A stretch of 64,000 nucleotides of DNA from Cellulomonas sp. NTE-D12 (GCF_027923705.1 NZ_AP026442.1:1178001-1242000), one strand, 5' to 3'; positions 51,720 to 60,089 are shown, counted from the stretch's first letter. Program-made: numbers and translations. The notes: generated by a model from the letters alone, not told the origin.

Positions 51720-53063
51720 ATGGCGTCCCTTCGCGAGCGTCGTCGTGCCGACGGCAGCATCGCCTACGCGGTGCTCTGGCGCGACCCCCGCACGGGGCGC
51801 CAGTCATCCATGACCTACGCCTCGCGCAACGAGGCTCGGGTGGCGATGGAGCTGCTCGAGGCGGCCCACGGACACGCCAAGGACGCGGCAGAGATTGCCG
51901 CGTCCATTTCTGTGTCTCCACAATCAGCGCACGTCGGTATTGCGGCGGCATCGACGCCGAGTGCTGCGCCATCCGCATTCCCGGCTGTGGCGCCCAGCGG
52001 CCCGACGATCGCGGCTTTGGTTCGGGAGCACATCGACCTGCTCACCGGGATCGGCCCGAACGCGCGAGCGTCGTACGGGCGGTACCTGCGCCACCACATC
52101 GGGCCGCTGCTCGGTGCCTCGCCGGTGACCGCCGTCGGTTACCGCGAGGTCGCGGGCTTCATCAGCGGGCTGGCGGCGAAGGGGTTGTCACCGAAGACGA
52201 TCGCGAACATCCACGGGCTGCTGTCGGCGTCGATGACGACTGCCGTGCGGTTGGGCTACCGGCCTGACAACCCGTGTGTCGGTGTGTCCCTGCCCAAGTC
52301 GCAGCTGACGCACGACGAGATGACGGTGCTGACGCGCGACGAGTTCGCGCTCCTGATCTCCAAGGTCGCGCCGTTCTACCAGCCGTTGGTGCTCACCCTG
52401 GTGGCGACCGGCCTCCGCTTCGGCGAGGCGACCGCGCTGACCCCGTCCGATGTGGACGTCTTGGCACGGCCGGCGACGATCCGCGTGACGAAGGCCTGGA
52501 AGCGCGACGAGGACTCCCGGTACTACGTCGGGCCGCCGAAGACCCGGCGGGCGCGGCGGACCATCTCGCTGCCCGACGAGCTGGTCGACGTGCTGCTGCC
52601 GCTGCTGGCGAGCAAGGCGCCCGACGAGCTGCTGTTCCCCAACACGGTGGGGCAGTGGCTGTCGTCGTCCCGCTTCTGGACCTCGACGTGGACGCCGGCG
52701 CTCGACGCGGCGTGCAACCCGCATAAGCCCGACGGTTCGCCGGATCCCGACGCGCCGCGGCTGACGAAGCGGCCGCGCGTGCACGACCTGCGGCACACGC
52801 ACGCGTCGTGGATGCTCGCCGCGGGGACCGACCTGTTCGTGCTGCAACGCCGGCTGGGCCACGAGTCGATCACCACGACCACCGAGACGTACGCGCACCT
52901 GATGCCGGACCAGCAGAAGGCCGCCGCCGATGCTGCGGCGAAGGCGCTGAGCGGGCTTGTCCCAGCCCGAGCGCAACCCATGACGAGCCCAATGTCGCGG
53001 GCGGCGGTGACTCCCTCGCTGGTGGCACTGAGGGCCGATGGGGTTTCGGCCGCGCAAGACTGA
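51720..53063 (+). CDS. Tyrosine-type site-specific integrase
   Basis: Catalyses integration and excision at ssrA. The 447-residue protein has an N-terminal arm-binding AP2-like domain (RERRRADGSIAYAVLWRDPRTGRQSSMTY), a SAM-like core-binding domain (about 95-190) and a C-terminal catalytic domain with Arg233 (TGLRFGEA), His355-x-x-Arg358 (HDLRHTH), His381 (RLGHES) and nucleophile Tyr391 (TYAHL). All catalytic residues are present. A variable, Ala-rich linker (about 55-95) separates the first two domains. It starts 97 bases from the end of ssrA. Confidence 0.95.
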   Translation: MASLRERRRADGSIAYAVLWRDPRTGRQSSMTYASRNEARVAMELLEAAHGHAKDAAEIAASISVSPQSAHVGIAAASTPSAAPSAFPAVAPSGPTIAALVREHIDLLTGIGPNARASYGRYLRHHIGPLLGASPVTAVGYREVAGFISGLAAKGLSPKTIANIHGLLSASMTTAVRLGYRPDNPCVGVSLPKSQLTHDEMTVLTRDEFALLISKVAPFYQPLVLTLVATGLRFGEATALTPSDVDVLARPATIRVTKAWKRDEDSRYYVGPPKTRRARRTISLPDELVDVLLPLLASKAPDELLFPNTVGQWLSSSRFWTSTWTPALDAACNPHKPDGSPDPDAPRLTKRPRVHDLRHTHASWMLAAGTDLFVLQRRLGHESITTTTETYAHLMPDQQKAAADAAAKALSGLVPARAQPMTSPMSRAAVTPSLVALRADGVSAAQD

Positions 53064-53151
53064 GCCGTGATAGCGGGCGCTGCGCGCCGGAGCGGGGGGT
53101 TGGCTCGATGCGAACGCGCTGGGCAGGTCCAGTGGCGGGTGGCCGCACGAC

Positions 53152-53688
53152 ATGGTGATCCGCGTCGACGAGGCGCCGACTGCGCTGCTGACCTTGCTGT
53201 TCGTTCGCGATGCGTGGGGCCTCGCCCCTGACGCGGCGTTGGCCGACCTTGATCCGGTGCCGCAGCGTGGAGCTTCCGCGCTCCCAGGGACAGCATCGCG
53301 AGACGAGTGGTCGGCCCGGTGGATGACTACCTGGGAGCGCACCTGGGTTTGGTACGAGGCTCCCGGCGCCGTCGGCCCGACGCCGACCTTCCCTCCGATG
53401 TGGGAAACGCAGTACGGCCCCGACGGGATCGACCGCGTCGCGCTGAACGCCTGGAAAGAGGCTGTGCGGGGCCCACGCCCTGCGCGGCTAGAGGACGAGC
53501 CCGAGCGCCGTTGCCTCGATGCGCTGGTCCCCGCGTGGCGCGCTGGCATCGAGTCGATCCTCGTGGTGCCGTACCGGGGCTACTACGCCCACCGAATCGG
53601 GAGCCACCAGCTCGTCGTCTCCAAGACGACCCGAGAAGACCCGGAGCTGTACGCCAGGGCGTTGACCAGCGCACTCCGGAACGTCTAG
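53152..53688 (+). CDS. Hypothetical protein
   Basis: A 178-residue protein I do not recognise. It is Trp-rich (RWMTTWERTWVWYEAPG), has no signal peptide or membrane span, and ends ILVVPYRGYYAHRIGSHQLVVSKTTREDPELYARAL. Codon use is high-GC and normal for the window. It may start at ATG 53152 or GTG 53155. Between integrase and the AbiE-like pair; its role is unknown. Confidence 0.6.
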   Translation: MVIRVDEAPTALLTLLFVRDAWGLAPDAALADLDPVPQRGASALPGTASRDEWSARWMTTWERTWVWYEAPGAVGPTPTFPPMWETQYGPDGIDRVALNAWKEAVRGPRPARLEDEPERRCLDALVPAWRAGIESILVVPYRGYYAHRIGSHQLVVSKTTREDPELYARALTSALRNV

Positions 53689-53721
53689 ACACATTGGGTC
53701 GTGTAGGCGACCATTTATGGC

Positions 53722-54387
53722 GTGTCCGAGATGACGACTGCCGAAGCTGCTCGGCGTCTGCGTGTCTCCCAGCGGCAGGTGGAGCGCCTCATCGGCCGCG
53801 GCGAGGTGCCGGCTCGTCGGACCGCTGGGGATGCGTGGGTGGTCGACGCTCTCGCCGTGAACTCGTTGGGTCGGTCTCGGCCGGTGCGCGGGCGCCCCTG
53901 GTCACCGGAGGTCGCGTGGGGTGCGCTCTGGATCCTGTCCGACCTCGAGGCTCCGTGGGTGGATCAGCGGACGCGGTCACGTCTGTCGAGTCGCCTTAAG
54001 TCGATGGAGGCCCCGGCTCTCGTCCACGCGTGCCGCCGTCGCGCAGATGTTGCGCGGTATCGGGTGAGCGAGTCGTTTCTCGACGAGCTACGGGAGGTGC
54101 TCGTGCTGTCCGGAACCAGTGCGGCCGAGCAGTACGGCCTGGCGGAGGACGCGGCGCGCGTGGAGGGGTACTGCGAAGCCGAGAAGGCGGCCGAGCTTCG
54201 CGCGAAGTTACGGCTCGTCGACGACGAGCGCGGCAACGTCACCCTGCGGGCGACACGTTTCGCACGCGTGGTGAACGTCGGTTTGCGGACCGTGCCAACG
54301 GCAGTCGTCGCCGTCGACCTAGCCGAGTCGTACGAGGCTCGCGAGCGGGACGCCGGCCTCCGTGCGGTCGAGGGTCTCCTGCGATGA
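53722..54387 (+). CDS. HTH protein, AbiEi-like putative antitoxin partner
   Basis: A 221-residue protein with an excisionase/MerR-type HTH at the start (TTAEAARRLRVSQRQVERLIGRGEVPARRTAGDAWVVDALAV), then a helical region and a C-terminal beta-rich end (RGNVTLRATRF...TAVVAVDLAESYEARERDAGLRAVEGLLR). Its stop overlaps (ATGA) a nucleotidyltransferase gene, the layout of AbiEi/AbiEii-type pairs where this partner regulates and neutralises. The reading frame is intact though its partner is broken. A fragment of a second copy lies at 57604-57768. Confidence 0.65.
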   Translation: MSEMTTAEAARRLRVSQRQVERLIGRGEVPARRTAGDAWVVDALAVNSLGRSRPVRGRPWSPEVAWGALWILSDLEAPWVDQRTRSRLSSRLKSMEAPALVHACRRRADVARYRVSESFLDELREVLVLSGTSAAEQYGLAEDAARVEGYCEAEKAAELRAKLRLVDDERGNVTLRATRFARVVNVGLRTVPTAVVAVDLAESYEARERDAGLRAVEGLLR

Positions 54388-55113
54388 GCGACGCAAGGAT
54401 CACCGCGCCGCCCGGCGGCTGGGCTCGGCAGTGGCCTCTCGTGGTCGAGGTGGCGGCGACCTTGCCAGTCGGATTGTGGGTCCTCGTCGGCGGCCTCGTG
54501 GTGTAGTTGCGCGCGCGCAGCAGGGGTCGACGCGGTGCGGCCGACCGACGATGTCGATGCTCTCGTCGATGTGATGGCCGGCGGTGTCACGGTTGCGTCG
54601 ATCGCGGAGACGCTTCGGGGTCTGGGCTTCGAGATCGACAAACCCGGGTGGGACGGCGCGCCTGCTCACCGACTTCGCCGCGGTCGCGACGTCATCGACC
54701 TCCTCGTTGCCGACCACCTGCCCAAGCACAAGCACCCACGCCTCGCCGGTCGCACTGCGATGGCCACCGATGGCGGCGCGCAGGCACTGGCGCGCACGCA
54801 GCGCATCACCGTGCTCGACGGTGATGCCACTGTCGCTCTCACCGTCCCCGACCTGTTGGGGGCGCTGGTGCTCAAGGCGGCCGCCTACGCCGTTGACCGA
54901 CGCGACCGCGAGCGCCATCTCCGTGACGCAGCATTGCTGGCCGCGCTCATCACCGATCACCGGACGGAGCTGGCGCGCCTCCAGGGGTCGGACCGCAAGC
55001 GGCTGCGCGTGCTGCGCGAGGCACTCGCCGACCCGCTGCAGGATGCCTGGCTGCTGCTTCCCAACTTCCTGCAGCAGCGAGGGCGGGACACGCTTCGGAT
55101 CCTCGTCGACTGA
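54384..55113 (+). pseudogene. AbiEii-like nucleotidyltransferase, broken
   Basis: The N-terminus MSDARITAPPGGWARQWPLV...WVLVGGLVV starts at ATG 54384 but meets TAG at 54504-54506. The remainder, from AGVDAVRPTDDVDALVD to NFLQQRGRDTLRILVD, continues in another frame to 55113. LVGG followed by TDDVDALVD is the nucleotidyltransferase G-G...D-x-D pattern. The join needs two changes: the TAG stands where relatives seem to have Gln (CAG), and two bases appear lost from the CG run after 54509. An ORF from GTG 54535 alone would lack the first motif, so the toxin is probably dead. Confidence 0.7.
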
Positions 55114-55165
55114 CCGTCGAGGCAAACCAGCCGCGGGCGCGTCGCCAAGGACCGATGCCACCGCG

Positions 55166-55252
55166 CTACTTCGAGCTACGCCTGCTGCTGACGACGAAGT
55201 AGACGAGCGCCGCGACGAGACCACCCAAAACGACGAGTGATCCGATTGTCAA
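55166..55252 (-). other. Possible C-terminal piece of a small membrane protein, at the IS left flank
   Basis: Minus-strand frame reading LTIGSLVVLGGLVAALVYF then VVSSRRSSK and stop: one membrane span and a basic tail. It runs to within eight bases of the IS21 end. TTG 55252 is the only nearby start, so the gene may have been cut by the insertion. The other flank encodes MYGFTAMIIGVGDA (57428-57387) in the same direction with a GGAG ribosome site. Confidence 0.4.
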
Positions 55253-55314
55253 CGACGGCTGAATCCTGACCAGGGGTCGTCGGCTGAATCTTGACCACCC
55301 TGCCTGGTTGTCGT

Positions 55315-56100
55315 TCAGTCCGTGGTGGCCGCGGGTGGGCGGCCGAGGTCGCGGTTCTTGAGGCGGTAGGAGTCGCCTTTGAGGGCGATGACGTCGGCGT
55401 GGTGGACGAGGCGGTCGATCATCGCTGCGGCGACGGTGTCGTCGCCGAAGACCTCGCCCCAGCGGCCGAACGGCTTGTTGGAGGTGACGATCAGGGAGGC
55501 CCGTTCGTAGCGGGCTGAGACGAGTTGGAAGAACAGGTTCGCGGCCTCGGGCTCGAAGGGGATGTAGCCGACCTCGTCGATCACGATCAGGGGGTAGCGA
55601 CCCAGCCGGCGTAGCTCGTCTTGCAGGCGCCCGTCGTGGTGAGCGGTGGCGAGCCGGTCGACCCATTCGGAGGCGGTGGCGAACTGGACGCGGTGGCCGG
55701 CCTGGCAGGCCCGGACGGCCAGGCCGGTGGCCAGGTGGGTCTTGCCGGTGCCGGGCGGGCCGAGGAACACCACGTTCTCCCGGGCCGTGACGAAGTCCAG
55801 GGTGCCCAGGTGGGCGATCTGGTCGCGGGCCAGGCCGCGGGCGTGGTCGAAGTCGAAGTCCTCCAGGGACTTGCGGGCCGGAAACCTCGCGGCGCGGATG
55901 CGTCCTTCCCCGCCGTGGGCCTCGCGGGCGGCGACCTCGCGTTGCAGGCAGGCGGCCAGGAACTCTTCGTGGGTCCAGGACTCGGCGCGGGCCCGCTCGG
56001 CGAGCCGGTCGACTGCGTCCCGCAGGGTCGGGGCCTTCAGCGCTCGGGTCAGGAACGCGAGCTCGCTGGTCACGTCCCTGGTCGGGGTCTTGGTGGTCAT
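55315..56100 (-). CDS. istB: IS21-family helper ATPase IstB
   Basis: DnaC/DnaA-like AAA+ helper of 261 residues that assists IstA target capture. Walker A LGPPGTGKTHLA, Walker B PLIVIDEVGYIPF, sensor SLIVTSNKPFGRWGEVF and R-finger region MIDRLVHHADVI are intact. ATG in an ATGA overlap with the istA stop. Confidence 0.95.
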   Translation of the reverse strand: MTTKTPTRDVTSELAFLTRALKAPTLRDAVDRLAERARAESWTHEEFLAACLQREVAAREAHGGEGRIRAARFPARKSLEDFDFDHARGLARDQIAHLGTLDFVTARENVVFLGPPGTGKTHLATGLAVRACQAGHRVQFATASEWVDRLATAHHDGRLQDELRRLGRYPLIVIDEVGYIPFEPEAANLFFQLVSARYERASLIVTSNKPFGRWGEVFGDDTVAAAMIDRLVHHADVIALKGDSYRLKNRDLGRPPAATTD

Positions 56101-57326
56101 CAGGCCACGTCCGTCAGACCGAACGCGGCGTCATAGGCGCCCAGGTCGCGTTGCTCGACCTCATCGGCCGGGTCTGGGATCGTCGGCCGGTGCGCCGCAG
56201 CCGACGCCATCGCCAGCGCTGCGGCCCGGTGGGCGGGGTCGGTGATCGTCTGCCAGCGCGCCCAGCACCGCTCGTGGGACGCGACGGTCTTGGCTCCCAG
56301 GCTGACGGTGACTCGCTCGAGGTCGGCGACCACGTCGACGAACCTGCCGACCGCGACCGGGTCGACCGAGTAGTCGTTGGAGCCCAGGCGCACGTAGTGA
56401 TCGCGCGGCAACCGGACCCGCGCCCGCCAGCCCAGCTGCGGAGCGACCGGCGGCAGGGCGAGCATCGCGTCGCGGTCCGCGGCCCACCGCTCGACGGGCT
56501 TGCAGCCCAACGCCCGATGCGAGCGACGGTTCGCAAGAGGCAACCACTCGCTGAGCTGGGCGTTGAAGTCGCCCGGATCGGTGAACGTGCGCCCCGGCAG
56601 GAACGACGACTCCAGGTAGCCGTTCGCGCGTTCGACCAGCCCCTTGGCCTCCGGGTCCCGCGGCCGGCACTGGTGCACCCCGATGCCCAGGACCCCGCGG
56701 AACGCCTCGAAGTCCTCGGTGAGCTTCGGCTTGCCCGCGCGCCAGGACCCGACCGCGGCCTCGTTGTCCCAGACCAGCTCGCGCGGGACCACACCCATGC
56801 CCGACAGCAGCAACCAGTGACCGGCGATCAGGTCCGGCGCCTGCCGGGAGGGCAGCATCGTGGCGAACATCATCCGCGAGTAGCCCGCGACCATCACCAG
56901 CACCGGCGGGGACCCGACCTGCCCGGCACCCAGCGGCACGTCGACCGGCGGGAACCACAAGTCGCACTGCACCCGCGCCCCGGCCTCGTAGCTGGTCCGG
57001 GTCGCCGGATCCGACGGCAGATAGTACGGGCGCAGCACCCGAACTCGGTCCTTCAAGATCGTCAACGAGTGCGCCCAGCCGATCCGCTGCGCGATCACCG
57101 TGGCCGGCATCGTCGGGCACGAAGCCAACAACCCGCGGATGACCGGTTCGACCTGGTCGACCAACGACCCCTTCGCAGCTCGCTCGTACTTCGGCGGCCG
57201 ATCACTGGCCAACGCCTTCTTGACCGTGTTCCTCGCGATGCCGAGCTCGCGCGCGATCGCCGAGAGCGCCATCCCCTCGACCCGACGCAGCCGACGGACC
57301 TCAGCCCAGTCCTCCACACCGATCAC
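56100..57326 (-). CDS. istA: IS21-family transposase IstA
   Basis: Transposase of about 408 residues: N-terminal HTH (VEDWAEVRRLRRVEGMALSAIARELGIARNTVKKAL), then a DDE catalytic core with Asp in VQCDLWFPPV, Asp in LVWDNEAAVG and Glu in KGLVERANGYLE, and a C-terminal domain. The start is one of GTG 57341, 57326 or 57317; relatives start close to VEDWAE, so 57326 is used here. GGAGGG at 57331-57326 would suit 57317. Complete and uninterrupted. Confidence 0.93.
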   Translation of the reverse strand: MIGVEDWAEVRRLRRVEGMALSAIARELGIARNTVKKALASDRPPKYERAAKGSLVDQVEPVIRGLLASCPTMPATVIAQRIGWAHSLTILKDRVRVLRPYYLPSDPATRTSYEAGARVQCDLWFPPVDVPLGAGQVGSPPVLVMVAGYSRMMFATMLPSRQAPDLIAGHWLLLSGMGVVPRELVWDNEAAVGSWRAGKPKLTEDFEAFRGVLGIGVHQCRPRDPEAKGLVERANGYLESSFLPGRTFTDPGDFNAQLSEWLPLANRRSHRALGCKPVERWAADRDAMLALPPVAPQLGWRARVRLPRDHYVRLGSNDYSVDPVAVGRFVDVVADLERVTVSLGAKTVASHERCWARWQTITDPAHRAAALAMASAAAHRPTIPDPADEVEQRDLGAYDAAFGLTDVA

Positions 57327-57386
57327 CCTCCGCAGGATCACGGCAGCCTGGTCAGATTTCAGCCGACGATCCCTGATCAGTCTTCA

Positions 57387-57428
57387 GGCGTCGCCGACAC
57401 CGATGATCATGGCGGTGAAGCCGTACAT
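57387..57428 (-). other. N-terminal piece of a small gene interrupted by IS21
   Basis: ATG 57428 (GGAG seven bases upstream) encodes MYGFTAMIIGVGDA and then runs into the insertion sequence. Removing the IS plus four bases would join it in frame to the 28-residue membrane-span fragment at 55252-55166. This reconstruction is tentative because no four-base duplication is seen. Confidence 0.35.
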
Positions 57429-57558
57429 CTCCGCTCCTTCGTAGAAGGGGAAGCTCACCTATCTGGGAGAGTAGTTCCGCGCCCGCTGGCGTGGGGCCGG
57501 TCTCAGGGCGACAAGGACGGTTCCCACCGAAGGGACGTCGTCACAGCCCGGACCTCGG

Positions 57559-57602
57559 TCAGAACAGCGACTCACCTTCGGCGCGCCGCCTGAGGTGCGC
57601 CC
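57559..57602 (-). pseudogene. 3' remnant of an HTH/excisionase-like gene
   Basis: Minus-strand codons for RAHLRRRAEGESLF and stop closely match the C-terminus RAHLRPRRAEGQPLF of the intact HTH gene ending at 61774. Upstream codons do not continue the match. Evidence of a former second copy of that gene. Confidence 0.6.
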
Positions 57603-57603
57603 G

Positions 57604-57768
57604 CACGTCGCCGAAGCGGCGAACGCTGTGGTCGTCGTGGAACTCCCCGAGTCGTACGAGGCTCGCGAGCGAGGCATGAGCCTTCGCGCGCTCGGGGAGC
57701 TGCTCCGACGAGCAATGGCCCTCGGTGAGCGGGAGGCCGACGCCGAGGCCCACGGCGGGATCTCGTAG
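57604..57768 (+). pseudogene. 3' remnant of a second AbiEi-like gene
   Basis: Codons for AVVVVELPESYEARERGMSLRALGELLRRA and a further 17 residues to TAG 57766-57768 match the C-terminus of the AbiEi-like protein (AVVAVDLAESYEARERDAGLRAVEGLLR). Twenty-five bases around CCGAGTCGTACGAGGCTCG are identical in the two places. The 5' part is gone. It abuts the MNT-like pseudogene. Confidence 0.65.
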
Positions 57769-57798
57769 TCGCGTAAGAGGTAACGAAAGAAGAACTCT
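57769..57798 (+). promoter_or_regulatory. Conserved motif upstream of the MNT-like gene
   Basis: TCGCGTAAGAGGTAACGAAA and the next ten bases match 63530-63559 at 25 of 30 positions. CGCGTAAGAG (57770-57779) and CTCTTATGCG (57795-57804) form an inverted repeat with one mismatch ending at the ATG. It may be an operator for the module; this is inferred from conservation at two loci. Confidence 0.45.
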
Positions 57799-57799
57799 T

Positions 57800-58399
57800 A
57801 TGCGAACTGCCCCACCGGTGTCGCTGCCTCTGCTGCGCTCGCAGGTGTAGGGTGACGTCCTCGCGGCGACCTACCTCTCGCCTGAGGCGGAGTTCAGCGT
57901 GACCGAGCTCGCCCGGCGTGCGGGGGTCAGCGTCAAGGCGGCCGCGCACGAGGTCGCGCGCCTCGTGGAGGCGGGTCTGCTCGCGGACCGCCGAGCCGGC
58001 AACCTCCGCCTGGTGCGGCGCGGTCCCGAGACGCCGCTGACGCGTCCCCTGACGGACCTGCTAGCGGTGACCTACGGTGCCGTTCCCGTGCTCACCGACG
58101 CCCTGTCCGGCGTTCCTGGCGTCGAAGCGGCCTACATCTACGGGTCGTGGGCCGCCCGGTACAAGGGCGAGGCGGGCCCGGTTCCCGGTGACGTCGACGT
58201 GCTCGTCGTCGGCGCCGCAGATCTCGATGTCCTCGATGAGGTTGCCCGGGGAGCGGGGCGGCGCCTCGGCCGGGAGGTGGCGATCCATCGGGTCGGTTCG
58301 GGCAGCGGGGCGGCTCCTCCCGCGAATGATGCGTTCCTCGCGTCGGTTCGCACCCGGCCGATCGTCGAGTTGGAGCTCGCTGCCGGGGGAGCGGCATGA
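57800..58399 (+). pseudogene. MNT-like nucleotidyltransferase with HTH, amber-interrupted
   Basis: ATG 57800 opens MRTAPPVSLPLLRSQV, then TAG 57848-57850, then in the same frame GDVLAATYLSPEAEFSVTELARRAGVSVKAAAHEVARLV (winged HTH) and the nucleotidyltransferase motif YIYGSWAARYKGEAGPVPGDVDVLVVG (GS...D-x-D) to 58399. The frame is otherwise open, so one CAG-to-TAG change explains the break. A start at GTG 57899 would lose the first HTH helices. Stop overlaps (ATGA) a HEPN-like gene, the standard MNT-HEPN antitoxin-toxin order. Confidence 0.72.
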
Positions 58400-58770
58400 G
58401 GTGGAACCAGGGTCGCGCCGAGATCGACGCGATGCTCTCGTCCGGTGAGCCCCAGCGTGTGCCGGCCAGCCGCGAGCACGCCGACAACCTGCTGGGCCAG
58501 GCGCGCAAGCACCTGGTCAGTGCTCGTGCGGTGGTCGAGAACGACCCCGAAGGTGCGTACGCGATCGGCTACGACGCCAGCCGCAAGGCGCTCGTTGCCG
58601 TTCTGGAGAACCAGGGACTGCGAGCAACCAGCCGTGGTGGTCACATCGCCGTCTACCGATCCGCGCACGCCCAGCTGGATCGCCCGCTCGGAGTCGGCGA
58701 CAACGCAGGTTGCCGAGAAGTGCCAGAGGAGTGCCGCATTCCTCTTGCCGTCAGGACTCCCGTCCGGTGA
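58396..58770 (+). CDS. HEPN-domain protein, probably frameshifted at the C-terminus
   Basis: 124 codons. The first 90 residues fit HEPN proteins paired with MNT enzymes (ADNLLGQARKHLVSARAVVENDPEGAYAIGYDASRKALVAVLENQGLRATSRGGHIAVYRSAHAQLDRPLG). After that the frame reads GVGDNAGCREVPEECRIP, unlike the family. The neighbouring frame reads QRSAAFLLPSGLPSGDLV, closer to the expected R-N-A-A-E-x-P-x-x region that holds the RNase motif. A small indel near 58690-58720 would explain this. Likely an inactive toxin. Confidence 0.6.
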   Translation: MRWNQGRAEIDAMLSSGEPQRVPASREHADNLLGQARKHLVSARAVVENDPEGAYAIGYDASRKALVAVLENQGLRATSRGGHIAVYRSAHAQLDRPLGVGDNAGCREVPEECRIPLAVRTPVR

Positions 58771-59037
58771 TCTCGTGCGCCCGCTCGTCCGGTCCCCGCT
58801 CGGGTTCGCTGGCGGCCGTGATCGCCACGGCATCTCGAAGAACGGCGAGCCGCTCACACCGGTGCTCTCAGGTTCGGCGGCGAGCCTGCGCGAGTGCTCG
58901 AACTGGCGCTGCGGCCGACATCCGCGCCAGCCGACGGTCTCGAGGGAGAGCTAGCAGCTTCACTCTGGGCGGGTCGCCACGCGCCAGGAGCGGGACCGTC
59001 GACCACCGCATGGACGGGCGTGCGGCAGGAGGTTCAT
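58771..59037. other. Non-coding or degraded stretch
   Basis: 267 bases between the HEPN-like gene and the SDR gene. No gene, terminator or repeat that I can support. Confidence 0.4.
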
Positions 59038-59832
59038 TCACCCGGTGCGACTCCGCCCCGAATTCCGTCCAGGCGGCCTAGCGCTGCGGCCAGAGCATTG
59101 CTCGAGCTGCTGGCCTGCGGGGCGGAGCAGTACTTCGTGGATCGCGAGTCGCTTGGGGCGGCTGACGACGAACTCGATGACCTCCGCGATGTCCTCTGCG
59201 GTGACCTCGACCTGGCTGTAGGCCTGTGTGACGCCCTGCTTGGTGGCGGCGTGCGTGATGTGGTTCGGCAGCTCGGTGGCCACGGCGCCGGGCTCGATCA
59301 ACGTGACGCGGACGTCGGGCAGCAGCTCCTGCCGCAGCGACTCGGACCAACCGTTGATGCCCCATTTGGTGGCGGCGTAGACGCCGTTGCCGGCGCGGGC
59401 GGTGCGGCCGGCGACGGACGAGATGTTGACGAGGTCGCCACCGCCGTCGGCCTTGAGCTGGTCGAGGAACACCTCGGTGGCGGTGATCGCGCCGAGGAGG
59501 TTCACCTCGACCATGTTGCGGTAGTCCTCGCGCTGGTCGGAGCCGAACGGGCCGAGCAGCATCGTGCCGGCGTTGTTGACGAGGACGTCGACGCGGCCCA
59601 GCTCGGTCCGGATGCGGTCGGCGGCGGAGACGAGGCTGTCACGGTCGGTGACGTCGGCCTCGATCGCGATCGACCCGTTGCCGATCTCGTCGGCCAACGC
59701 GGTGATTCGGTCGACCCGGCGGGCGAGCAGCGCGACGCGGTATCCCTCCGCGGCGAGGGCGCGAGCGGTGGCGGCGCCGATGCCGGACGATGCGCCCGTG
59801 ATGACGGCGACGGGGAGGTGCGTGTCACTCAT
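59038..59832 (-). CDS. SDR family oxidoreductase
   Basis: A 264-residue classical short-chain dehydrogenase. The cofactor loop is TGASSGIGAATARAL near residue 12, then NNAGTM, the catalytic Ser in ISSVAGRTARAGNG, and Tyr-x3-Lys in YAATKWGINGW. The family C-terminus (AIHEVLLRPAGQQ) is followed by about 20 basic, Ser/Gly-rich residues that look like readthrough past an ancestral stop. ATG 59832 is used; upstream residues are not family-like. Substrate unknown. Island cargo. Confidence 0.88.
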   Translation of the reverse strand: MSDTHLPVAVITGASSGIGAATARALAAEGYRVALLARRVDRITALADEIGNGSIAIEADVTDRDSLVSAADRIRTELGRVDVLVNNAGTMLLGPFGSDQREDYRNMVEVNLLGAITATEVFLDQLKADGGGDLVNISSVAGRTARAGNGVYAATKWGINGWSESLRQELLPDVRVTLIEPGAVATELPNHITHAATKQGVTQAYSQVEVTAEDIAEVIEFVVSRPKRLAIHEVLLRPAGQQLEQCSGRSARPPGRNSGRSRTG

Positions 59833-59910
59833 GGTGCGTCCGTTCGATTCGAGGATCAGGGCTCTGACGCGTCCCTCTGTCGTCGGCTTCAACTAGGCAC
59901 TACGCCCCGT

Positions 59911-59942
59911 CCTCGCCGGTCGCTGTCACCTGCGACCGGCGA
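59911..59942 (-). terminator. Terminator downstream of mscL
   Basis: CTCGCCGGTCGC (59911-59922) pairs perfectly with GCGACCGGCGAG (59931-59942), 12 bp with an 8-nt loop, 148 bases after mscL on the minus strand and before the SDR gene. Confidence 0.7.
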
Positions 59943-60089
59943 GGGACCGCTCGGAGTCTTCGCCGCGAGTCGCTGATGTACGGCGCCCCGCGCAAGAGGA
60001 GGGAGCGATGCGGAGCCGCTCAGTACCCGACCGGTCGGGTGCGTCGGGTTCACATGGTGCCTCGCCGCGTCGGCGGCGCGGTGGAAGCC

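Larger units (their letters stand above)
55260..57386 (-). mobile_element. IS21-family insertion sequence
   Basis: A 2.1-kb element with istA and istB on the minus strand. Its ends are imperfect inverted repeats with the family's internal duplicates: TGAATCCTGACCAGGGGTCG at the left, and TGAAGACTGATCAGGGATCG reading inward from 57386. Each is followed by GTCGGCTGAA. Both genes are complete, so the element may be active. Only GGC is shared at the outer junctions; a longer target duplication was not found. Confidence 0.88.

Noticed and set aside
54504..57850. Amber codon reassignment or programmed readthrough in the island
   Set aside because: Two in-frame TAG codons at likely Gln positions are striking, but the first gene also has a two-base loss and the third related locus is plainly decayed. 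TAG also ends the intact-looking leader peptide. Decay is simpler.
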